This document shows positions 56,901 to 60,955 of a stretch of DNA of 64,000 nt, one piece after another. Source of the DNA: Symsagittifera roscoffensis. Its lineage: Eukaryota; Xenacoelomorpha; Acoela; Convolutidae. Location of the stretch: the NCBI RefSeq assembly GCF_963678635.1, contig NC_087068.1:42247649-42311648 (forward strand). The letters are read 5' to 3'. Each line of letters opens with the position of its first letter. Position 1 is the first letter of the stretch. The translations under genes were made by a program, and so were the position numbers. The notes under the pieces are model-generated. The model saw only the letters and a program-made list of their open reading frames with translations. It ran no database searches and had not been told where the DNA came from.

Positions 56901-59738
56901 TGTGGCGATGTTATGGTTAAGATGTATCGCAAGTGGTGCAAAGCTCTGCTTCGCCTCTGTCTCTAACTATTTCTGCTTCGCCTGTAAGTATAACTATTTT
57001 TGCTTCGCCTCTGAGTATAACTATTTCTGCTTCGCCTCTAAGTATAACTATTTTTGCTTCGCCTCTGAGTATAACTAATTCTGCTTCTTCTCTGTATAAG
57101 TATTTCAAAAATTTCTTCTACCATGAGAAAATTGATTATATAAAACTCGATGAAGGTAAACAGTTCATGAAACTTTTGGTGAAACGTCCAGGGAACTTCG
57201 AAGCGCTTGATGAGGCATATTGCAGTTTTGTGGCAACCAGAATCAAGCAAAATCCGAATTCTAAGTTTCTCCCAATTTTATGGTAGGAACAACAAACCTT
57301 TGTGGGGGACAGTGTTACCATAGCTATAAAAAAGATTGTAAAAAAAACAATTCAACTAGTTTTAAGTCGAAAAGAGGTTACATGAATGCTTATATTCTAA
57401 GTGTTTTTGCTTCTGTGACAGTGCGTACTGTATATTCCAAAGTTTTTTCTAACAATTGAATTCGTAGTGGGAATAGAATACAAATACAGAATTATTTGCT
57501 CTGAAAAACGAACCTCAATATCTTCTCTGTGCTTGTAGAGATCGCACTCGAGGATGCTCTTCATGCTGAACTGGTCGCTCTCGTAATCCAGCTCCCTTCC
57601 CACCAGTTGGGAGATCCTGTCCCAATGACGTCTCTGCATGGCCTTGTTCGCCATCTGTTCCAACAGGGGAACCAGTTCGGAAAATTCGTCTAGTTTCCGC
57701 TTCAACTCGTCAAATGCCGCGTAGTCTTTGAGACCCTTAGGAAGTTTGCGACACCTGAATGTTTCAAATAGGTTGCAACCCGGTTTATTCAAGGCATGAT
57801 AAAAACATAGCCAACAGACAGCTGGAAATGAGTGAATGATTTTCAATGAAAAAAATATAAAGGTCTTTGAATTTTGAGAAAAATTTATGAATGTTTTTTT
57901 TTTGGATAAAATTAACTCAATTTGAGAATATTGGAATGTTAGATAAGTTTTTTATTCCGCTGAGAAATCTTAAAATTAAATTCCACTTCGATAGTACAGT
58001 GCTGATATATCATTCAGACAAAATGAACAAAATTAGAAAGTTCAAACGCGCTTTTATCAGATTGGGTTACGATTAGGCAAAAATGAAGAGAGAGCGGAAG
58101 TTGTTTAGAGTTTTACCGGAATTATATGGTGTAATTTATTTTGCTAATTTCGGAGCCAAATTCTTACACCAAAAATGGGTCATTTCGACTTTTTTAAGTT
58201 AATCAAAAATTACGCCGAAACTACCAAGTTAAATTAATAAAAAAATTTAAATCGAAAAATCCTCTTAGACAGTTTAACAAAGTCTTAGAATAATAAAATT
58301 CCAAAAGTTTGCGCAAAACGTTTGAAGTTTGTTTGTCGGCAAATATTTTGGTTTTATATAGTAAAAATCACATTTTTTGGCGATCATGAAAAATATTGTC
58401 TCCATACAGGTTTTTGGAGATTTTAATTTCCTAGAACTTTGTTGGGCTGTGTAAGAGGCTCTTTTTGATATAATTTTATTATCAATTGACTGGGTAGTTT
58501 CAGTGTAATTTTTGATTAACTTAACAGCTGAAGTGAACCATTTTTGGTGTAAAATTTTGGTTACGAAATTTGCAAAAAAATGCACCATATTAATTCTGGT
58601 AAAAGTTCAAGCAGCTTCTGTGCTCTTCTTTCTTGTCTACTCTAAAACAAATTCGATAAAAACGCATTTGTAGCTTTCAATGTTGCTTTTGTTGTCCGGA
58701 TATTTTAAATCAGAACTGAAAATCGATCACGTTTTTTTGCACCAATTCCTCTTTCGTATTGAGAGCAAATTTTGCCTGCCTTTTAGCAAATGAATTTGAA
58801 TTGAACTCTAGAACTCTAAAAATGCACATATACCTAAGGGCATTCATAAATGCGTTAATATAAATGAATGCACTTTCTGTAGTTATTAGAGCATTTTAAG
58901 ACCTTTCCTGAAACAAAAAAATAATCACGACCTATATAAGAGTCTGAACTACATTCATCGACTCGGAAATTTATGTTCATCTGTTATTAACGATATCGAA
59001 TAAGTTTTTTATATGCTTTTTGCGAAAATGTTTTGAAACTTATCAAAAGTTCACATCTAATACATGACAAAATTGCGCTTTGTTTTGCCAACAATTTTCT
59101 GCAGGTGCAGAATTTAGGCCAGTAAAAAATGTGACGGTGCTGAGTTCTGAACCCGTATCCTTCTGGCTAAAAAAGCAGCGTACCTGTTTTGGAACTCAGT
59201 CAGTTCCGCTCCGAACTCCTCCACATTCAAATCAGCCCAGAGTTTCTCCTTGTATTTATCGATGCAATCCATTACACTCTCGTAGAGGGTGTAGAGACGA
59301 CTGAGCAGCTTCAGTTCTTTCTCTATCGCCATTAGTCTGGGGAATTCAGTCTGGGGTAGGCCGAATAGCTGTTCGCCTCTGTGGTATGTCTCGTACGATC
59401 GCTTCAGTGCGTCGAATCGGTTCTGGAAAAGATTTTTTAAATCCAGAAGTTCATCTAGGTTAACTATATTAGCAATTTTTCTGATTTTTTGATGAATTCC
59501 ACAAATTTTATTTTGAGCAAAATGAACTAAAATACATGAGCTTTTTTCAAAAATTAAATTGACTAAAATAACTGTCACTGTGATGGTTTTTTAAGCTGAC
59601 CTGGAATATGTGCATGGCTGTTGCTGCCTCCCTGGGGTCTGTCATCTTGTCGGGACTGAGGGGTCCTTTCTGCTCGTAGTCCCCGTAGAACTGATCCGTC
59701 TCTACCGCAAACTCCTGTACTCGGTCTTGCAGATTGCC
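8181..59738 (-). CDS. DNAH5/DNAH8: Axonemal dynein heavy chain, DNAH5/DNAH8 type (31 exons; N-terminus outside window)
   Basis: This is the motor subunit of an outer dynein arm, which slides microtubules in cilia and flagella by ATP hydrolysis. The exons in 5'-3' order begin 59601-59738, 59184-59422, 57514-57754, 47365-47473, 47007-47097, 46166-46330, 45666-45818, 45135-45328, 43298-43473, 34825-35058, 34203-34375, 33392-33758, 32359-33153, 31229-32212, 30744-31049 and 30147-30328. The rest lie in 17914-8181 and are listed with that block. Exon phases match at every junction and sum to 3309 codons plus stop. The four P-loops of AAA1-AAA4 (for example [13 protein letters not shown] in AAA1), the stalk with microtubule-binding domain, and the dynein C-terminal domain ending VALLCDIN are all present. 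The assignment to DNAH5/8 rests on remembered family sequence, such as FQNRCRKLP and LLGIQ. There are no internal stops or frame breaks. Confidence 0.93.
9891..10221. repeat. MITE-like repeat (family B) with 14-bp terminal inverted repeats
   Basis: This 331-bp element in a dynein intron has perfect 14-base inverted ends, AAGAGTCATGAACG at 9891-9904 and its complement at 10208-10221. Its interior matches the other family B copies, for example ACGCTAGGAAATCT and AACCGCAAAAA. It looks like a non-autonomous DNA transposon. Confidence 0.65.
11769..12166. repeat. Family B repeat, reverse orientation
   Basis: The ends are AAGAGTAATGCACG at 11769-11782 and CGTTCATTACTCTT at 12153-12166, inverted with one mismatch. 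The interior contains CTCAGCGGAATAAAAAC, the complement of the family's TTTTTATTCCGCTGAG. The element fills most of the dynein intron 11092-12258. Confidence 0.6.
12190..12235. repeat. Dispersed short hairpin motif
   Basis: ATCGCAAGT is followed by GGCGAAG-TTCTG-CTTCGCC (perfect 7-base arms) and TGTGTATAA. The same layout recurs near 7700, 7932, 24018, 49623, 50155 and 56930. It lies just downstream of a dynein splice donor on the minus strand. Confidence 0.55.
18530..18700 (+). repeat. tRNA-derived SINE-like unit
   Basis: A box-like TGGCGCATCGG at 18537-18547 and a B box GGTTCAAATCG at 18580-18590 have the spacing of an RNA polymerase III internal promoter. The flanks do not form a full acceptor stem, so a SINE or tRNA pseudogene is more likely than a working tRNA. 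Confidence 0.5.
18805..19270. repeat. Family B repeat, reverse orientation
   Basis: The interior carries TTAAGTTCAGTTCATTCC, GCAAACTCCACTATCGAAC and the end TTGCGTTGATTACTCTTCC, all complements of the family B consensus. The copy is diverged relative to the others. Confidence 0.5.
19961..20029 (+). promoter_or_regulatory. Duplicated 26-base motif upstream of the HPS3-like start codon
   Basis: A 26-base unit beginning CTTCTAAACAGTTGACAGTG lies at 19961-19986 and again at 20004-20029, 43 bases apart. Each copy holds an E-box-type CAGTTG. The pair ends 48 bases before the ATG, so it lies in the 5' untranslated region or core promoter. A regulatory role is inferred. Confidence 0.4.
20077..29529 (+). 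CDS. HPS3: HPS3-like protein (BLOC-2 subunit), 10 exons, nested in a dynein intron
   Basis: HPS3 is a subunit of BLOC-2, a cytosolic complex that directs cargo to lysosome-related organelles such as pigment granules. The exons are 20077-20323, ~20621-20977 (acceptor 20609 or 20621), 21390-21533, 24415-24740, 24933-25131, 25438-25626, 26254-26816, 27097-27411, 27627-28566 and 28838-29529. Phases match throughout and give ~1323 codons, longer than the human ~1004. The start is the first ATG of the frame. The evidence for HPS3 is an ordered set of short resemblances: ASQKIVPC near the start, [18 protein letters not shown]...LLDYE and SIDVCAL. The N-terminal half reads as beta-strand-rich (propeller-like) and the C-terminal half as helical. 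The serine-rich stretch in exon 4 looks disordered. A poly(A) signal follows at 29647. The exon structure is firm, the family name less so. Confidence 0.65.
23040..23112 (+). repeat. tRNA-derived SINE head
   Basis: B box GGTTCGAATCT lies at 23087-23097, in a 66-base unit that starts GGCACACTTGG and ends GACGGGATC before a T-run. The same unit, diverged, is found at 35611-35677, where it starts TGCACATTTGG and ends GGCCAGGATC. Confidence 0.5.
23496..23843 (+). repeat. Two imperfect copies of a 174-bp unit
   Basis: Each copy begins GGTTTCGGCCT and continues with TTATATCGGCTTAGTG (23496 and 23670). A GAGGGTGAG follows about 85 bases later. Related fragments lie at 11410-11438 and, on the other strand, near 56641-56670. 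Confidence 0.6.
25627..26253. other. HPS3-like intron 6, no further features
   Basis: This 627-base intron lies between exons ending AAAG|GTCACA and starting TTTTAG|TATCGG. It contains a short duplicated GGATATRGAACCGATATA-type motif near 25700-25755 and nothing else I can support. Confidence 0.5.
29647..29652 (+). terminator. Poly(A) signal of the HPS3-like gene
   Basis: AATAAA lies 118 bases after the stop codon at 29529. It is the first canonical signal downstream and still lies about 500 bases before the next dynein exon on the other strand. Confidence 0.5.
30147..35058 (-). CDS. DNAH5/DNAH8: Dynein exon block 3: AAA1-AAA3 motor core (7 exons)
   Basis: Seven exons at 34825-35058, 34203-34375, 33392-33758, 32359-33153, 31229-32212, 30744-31049 and 30147-30328. 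AAA1, the main ATPase site, has Walker [14 protein letters not shown] and Walker B-like CFDEFNR in 33392-33758. AAA2 has GPTGAGKTT in 32359-33153. AAA3 has GEQGTAKT and FIDDINMP in 31229-32212. The last exon ends VISDR and joins FTDEKDF across the 12.2-kb intron that contains the HPS3-like gene. All splice sites here are GT-AG. Confidence 0.93.
34020..34199 (-). repeat. tRNA-derived SINE-like unit next to a dynein splice donor
   Basis: Read on the minus strand, a B box GGTTCGAATCCC lies at 34132-34142 (plus GGGATTCGAACCC), with an A-box-like segment at about 34160-34185. The unit begins only a few bases downstream of the donor of dynein exon 34203-34375 and has the same orientation as that gene. 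Confidence 0.45.
35611..35680 (+). repeat. tRNA-derived SINE head
   Basis: A box-like TGGCGTAGATG (35620-35630) and B box GGTTCGAATCC (35657-35667) are 37 bases apart, followed by GGCCAGGATC. It is homologous to the unit at 23040-23112. Confidence 0.55.
35721..35830 (+). repeat. 73-bp tandem repeat
   Basis: ATCGTTTTTCTGCTTTTTTG plus CTGTTGGCTCAGTT occurs at 35721 and again at 35794, with a partial intermediate copy at about 35752-35782. Confidence 0.7.
36875..41667 (-). CDS. SLC22: SLC22-type organic ion transporter (MFS), 6 exons, nested in a dynein intron
   Basis: This is a plasma-membrane major facilitator of the organic cation/anion/zwitterion family. The exons in 5'-3' order are 41070-41667, 40466-40703, 39950-40188, 38486-38703, 37918-38101 and 36875-37257. 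All phases fit and give 619 codons, slightly above the usual 530-580. It has a hydrophobic TM1 at ~38-55, a large extracellular loop with cysteines and an NIT glycosylation site at 137, then YKLVCER before TM2 as in SLC22. GDILGRS stands where the GxLSDxFGRR motif normally is, and ELLPECHR stands for the C-terminal ExLPTxxR motif. Two tail features are odd. The usual ESPRWL after TM6 is missing and that loop is short, and the intron after exon 4 uses a GC donor (TTAAG|GCAAGG). The substrate is unknown. It has the same strand as dynein, so it needs its own promoter and poly(A) site. Confidence 0.8.
37440..37800. repeat. Dispersed repeat fragment in SLC22-like intron 5
   Basis: This intron sequence contains a G10 run (37541-37550), a TTTTGGTCAAAACAG segment and an end reading AATCCTAGATCCGTCCC. 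A related segment (TTTTGTCAAAACAGGGTC...GTTGACCTAATAA) lies at 46755-46830, so it is a dispersed repeat of unknown type. Confidence 0.4.
38843..39075 (+). repeat. tRNA-derived SINE (V-SINE-like)
   Basis: The A box region GGTGGTGAAGTGGTTA at 38851-38866 and B box region GATGTTCGAGGCC at 38894-38906 are followed by TTGAGGGTGAGGCAACATTA and a tail to about 39075. The head-plus-body layout is that of tRNA-derived SINEs in many animals. It lies in an SLC22-like intron on the opposite strand. Confidence 0.6.
39470..39600 (+). repeat. Dispersed ~130-bp repeat, copy 1
   Basis: GCAAAATCAGGTACCAC, AATAATCATCGGA, TTTCAG and GAGAAAAA(A)CGG occur in the same order here and at 48747-48875. A third, weaker match is near 47925. 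The family is unknown. Confidence 0.5.
41668..43297. other. Dynein intron sequence upstream of the SLC22-like gene
   Basis: This 1.6-kb stretch must contain the promoter of the SLC22-like gene if that gene has its own. I see no clear TATA box, repeat family member or coding exon. Confidence 0.4.
43298..47473 (-). CDS. DNAH5/DNAH8: Dynein exon block 2: tail-to-linker region (6 exons)
   Basis: Six exons (47365-47473, 47007-47097, 46166-46330, 45666-45818, 45135-45328, 43298-43473) encode the linker region that leads into AAA1. Recognisable stretches are [51 protein letters not shown] and ELEKPVK. The donor of 47007-47097 reads AACAG|GCAAGA, a GC-AG intron required to restore the frame (SLMGNR joins YNVPFKKK). 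The block is bounded by a ~10-kb intron upstream and an 8.2-kb intron holding the SLC22-like gene downstream. Confidence 0.9.
43474..45134. repeat. Dynein intron filled by inverted family B repeats
   Basis: One family B copy in reverse orientation (about 43640-44050) is followed directly by one in forward orientation (about 44060-44420) and a third fragment (about 44750-45085). The first two could fold back on each other. Shared landmarks are GCAAACTCCACTATCGAAC, TTTCGCTGGGAAATCTG and AAAGTCAAACCGC. Confidence 0.6.
46435..46545 (+). repeat. 18-bp minisatellite
   Basis: Units of the form CCTTATTTTGACCAAAAA start at 46453, 46471, 46489, 46507 and 46525, an exact 18-base period with small changes. 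It lies in a dynein intron. Confidence 0.8.
47474..49368. other. Right-hand start of the ~10-kb dynein intron
   Basis: Noncoding. It contains a diverged direct repeat (47582-47655 and 47838-47912, each with GATTAGCTCAAT/AATTAGCTCAAT and ACATATCTGGT) and copy 2 of the ~130-bp dispersed repeat (48747-48875). The 97-codon ORF at 48341-48634 has AT-rich, transposon-spacer-like composition and is not called. Confidence 0.45.
49369..50307 (+). repeat. Diverged ~500-bp tandem duplication with internal hairpins
   Basis: Copy 1 spans 49369-49767 and copy 2 spans 49868-50307. Shared landmarks in order are GAAACTTTATAG, ACAGGGG, ATAAAATTTTG, TGCACTAT-NNN-ATAGTGCA, the GCGAAGC/GCTTCGC hairpin, CTGTCTGTTTCGCTAT and ATGACGGCTTTGTTAAA. 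Each unit has two adjacent stem-loops. Confidence 0.7.
50785..50862 (+). repeat. Degenerate tRNA-like sequence (Asn-like)
   Basis: GTGTGGTTTAGGGCATCAC followed by ACTGTTAATCTGTAG resembles the D-arm and anticodon arm of a tRNA with GTT anticodon. The T-arm has decayed (TTTGGGTCAGAAG), so this is a pseudogene or SINE head, not a working tRNA. Confidence 0.4.
51050..51500 (+). repeat. Family B repeat, near full length
   Basis: It starts GGAAAAGAGTAATGAAC and ends GAGTACTCACTACGTTCATC. Inside are TTTATTTCGCTGGGAAATCT, ATAGTGGAGTTTGCTTTC and CAAACCGCGAAAAATC. This is one of the best-preserved members in the window. Confidence 0.65.
51891..52622. mobile_element. Tc1/mariner-like foldback MITE with ~300-bp inverted arms (copy 1)
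   Basis: This 732-bp element is flanked by TA on both sides and has ends CAGTGCTGAT/ATCAGCACTG. The left arm (51891-~52206) and right arm (~52306-52622) are inverted copies with only a handful of differences, separated by ~100 bases. TA flanks with CAGTG ends fit the Tc1/mariner superfamily. There is no transposase ORF, so it is non-autonomous. It lies in the 10-kb dynein intron and would form a very long RNA hairpin if transcribed. Confidence 0.85.
52625..55300. other. Intron sequence without recognised repeats or genes
   Basis: About 2.7 kb of AT-rich sequence. The short ORFs here (97 and 60 codons) have composition expected by chance. It would contain any promoter for the ORF at 55301. 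Confidence 0.4.
55301..55795 (+). CDS. Unrecognised 164-residue protein in a dynein intron
   Basis: This is a single-exon frame from ATG to TGA, with an in-frame stop (TGA, 55286-55288) shortly upstream, so it is complete as read. In an AT-rich intron a frame of this length, rich in GAA/GAG, AAA and CGA codons and with ordinary protein composition, is unlikely by chance. The predicted layout alternates strands and helices: YLILLHGD (7-14), a helix with GFEV, MLLILSW (90-96), EIVVKIT (121-127) and INIIRDD before a C-terminal helix. The order of a short GD-ended strand, a middle LxLSxSxxA strand-helix and a later strand is loosely reminiscent of TIR/SEFIR-like flavodoxin folds, but no motif settles it. 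There is no signal peptide or membrane segment, and no clear poly(A) signal nearby. A retrogene is possible. Confidence 0.5.
   Translation: MFDSSEYLILLHGDCYTLLKDDLQKYFSVKGFEVQRTLTRTVELFQSPLTRKYMPVELKLKREETSQCVVVKKYDEKILNTTNEKEYHRMLLILSWSPSANAKLATLISNLQGDKNNFPGEIVVKITQAQKPETKLELKSQFPDINIIRDDKELFAFFDEIFDL
55796..56946. other. Intron sequence with a G16 tract
   Basis: CCCC followed by 16 G lies at 56011-56030. A reverse fragment of the TATATCGGCTTA repeat lies at 56641-56670. No gene is visible. Confidence 0.5.
56947..57108 (+). repeat. 27-bp minisatellite built on the dispersed hairpin motif
   Basis: TGCTTCGCC-type units start at 56947, 56974, 57001, 57028, 57055 and 57082, an exact 27-base period. 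The first unit continues from an ATCGCAAGTGGTGCAAAGC head, so the array grew from a copy of the dispersed motif. Because 27 is divisible by three, both strands stay open with a nine-residue repeat. I see no reason to call either a gene. Confidence 0.85.
57514..59738 (-). CDS. DNAH5/DNAH8: Dynein exon block 1: tail region (3 exons)
   Basis: Three exons (59601-59738, 59184-59422, 57514-57754) encode part of the helical tail (DHC_N1/N2 region) upstream of the linker. The first visible exon opens in phase 0 with [10 protein letters not shown] and has a strong pyrimidine-rich acceptor at 59739-59790, so an upstream exon must exist beyond the retrotransposon. The second exon ends FQNR and joins [10 protein letters not shown], a junction typical of DNAH5/8. 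Donors and acceptors are GT and AG. Confidence 0.9.
57790..58990 (+). repeat. Family B repeat interrupted by the foldback MITE
   Basis: The left half (57795-57994) starts AGCCAACAGACAGCTGG and includes TTATTCCGCTGAGAAATC. The right half (58719-58985) resumes at ATCGATCACGTTTTTTTG and ends ATAAGAGTCTGAACTACATT. The MITE at 57997-58718 sits between AGATCG-like halves that are continuous in the other copies. Confidence 0.65.
57997..58718. mobile_element. Tc1/mariner-like foldback MITE, diverged copy 2
   Basis: Its 722 bases line up with the element at 51891-52622: start CAGTGCTGAT after TA, GGTCATTTYGRCTTTTTT in the left arm, GGTTTTATATAGTAAAAATC in the spacer, and end CAGAACTG. The right end and its flank are mutated, and the arms differ more than in copy 1, so this insertion is older. 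Confidence 0.75.
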
Positions 59739-59858
59739 CTAGTAAAGGAACACAAACGTAGAGACAAGAAAAATGAGCTAAGAAACAGTCGCGTTGTTCT
59801 TTTTACGTTTGCTGCATAAAATCTTCGTTTAAAATACGTTCGCTTTCAACAATTCAAT

Positions 59859-60788
59859 ATGGCCTTACTGCAAAAACTTTCTTTGACGGATTTGAATAAT
59901 GGAGACTCTGTTAGATTACTTCTTGAGCAATTAATAAAACAGATCGATTCCCAACAGAATGAAATTATAGAATTACGGGGTGAGAATGACAGGCTTCTTT
60001 ACGACAATCATGAGTTGGAAAAAAGAGTTACGAAAGTGGAAAGGTATTCCTCATTTATGTGTTTAACATTTCATGGTGTGTCGGATGGTGGTGAGTACCC
60101 TGTCCATTCAATTGTGAAGATACTAAGGTCAGTAAATATTTCAATTCAGCCCCAGGACATCGTCGCGTGTCATTATTTACCAGGTAAAGGTCGAAATCGT
60201 CCGATTATTGTCAAGTTTTTGTATAATCACCAGCGAGATGCTGTATGGAATAAGAGATTCGATTTTTGGGATGATTTAACTGGAAATAAAATTCATGTAA
60301 ACGAACGATTGGCAGAAAAAGATAGGGAAATTATGAACTACTGCAGACGGGACAAAAATCTACTAGCATCTACTCGTAAGAATCAAGTCCAGATTAAAAA
60401 GTACAATTCATATGGCAGATGGCAACCAATTGATAACAAGAAGGATGTCGATATTTATATGGGAAATGATATCTCAGTAACTACTGACAATGAAAAATAT
60501 ACGGATGTTATTCAAAATGCTACTGATTCCGACGATGTTCAATATCCAAAATCTTATTCTTTTTTGGGAACTCCGGGGAAAAGGAAAAGGAACGTTGCTT
60601 TTAGATCACCGGATAGTCATGAATCGCAAAATGATATACAAGAGCGGAAACTTGATAAACTATGCTGTTTGGTGGAAAAACTCATTGAAAGCCATTCTCC
60701 ACCTCCTAAGAAAATGACTACCAGTGGTGATGTTGTTAGCGATGATAATATGGGCAGCAGCGAAGAAAAAGATCAACCTGAAAATTAA
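59859..60788 (+). CDS. LINE ORF1: coiled-coil RNA-binding protein (309 aa)
   Basis: ORF1 proteins of LINEs bind element RNA and act as nucleic acid chaperones. This one has a heptad-rich helix at ~25-65 (LIKQIDSQQNEIIELR region) followed by an RRM-like domain at ~65-170 with CLTFHGV, VACHYLPGKGRNRPIIVKF and VNERLAEKDREI. These segments resemble the L1-type ORF1 (transposase_22) layout. The C-terminal third is polar and probably disordered. It is intact from ATG to stop and ends 78 bases before the first ATG of the ORF2 region. Confidence 0.75.
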   Translation: MALLQKLSLTDLNNGDSVRLLLEQLIKQIDSQQNEIIELRGENDRLLYDNHELEKRVTKVERYSSFMCLTFHGVSDGGEYPVHSIVKILRSVNISIQPQDIVACHYLPGKGRNRPIIVKFLYNHQRDAVWNKRFDFWDDLTGNKIHVNERLAEKDREIMNYCRRDKNLLASTRKNQVQIKKYNSYGRWQPIDNKKDVDIYMGNDISVTTDNEKYTDVIQNATDSDDVQYPKSYSFLGTPGKRKRNVAFRSPDSHESQNDIQERKLDKLCCLVEKLIESHSPPPKKMTTSGDVVSDDNMGSSEEKDQPEN

Positions 60789-60955
60789 AAAGAGTTTCTG
60801 AACATCAGAAAAATATCTCTTTTTTCCTGTGTTAAAGCTTTATTTTTGATTTTAAAGGGATTTCTAATGGGTAACGACGGGGACATACTTTTCTTAAACA
60901 TTCAATCACTGCGCAACCATCATGACCAATTAAAAGTTCTTGTTGCTTCACTAAA

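Noticed and set aside
56933-57286. 117-codon plus-strand ORF over the minisatellite
   Set aside because: It is open only because the 27-bp repeat contains no stop; the repeat is better explained as noncoding expansion.
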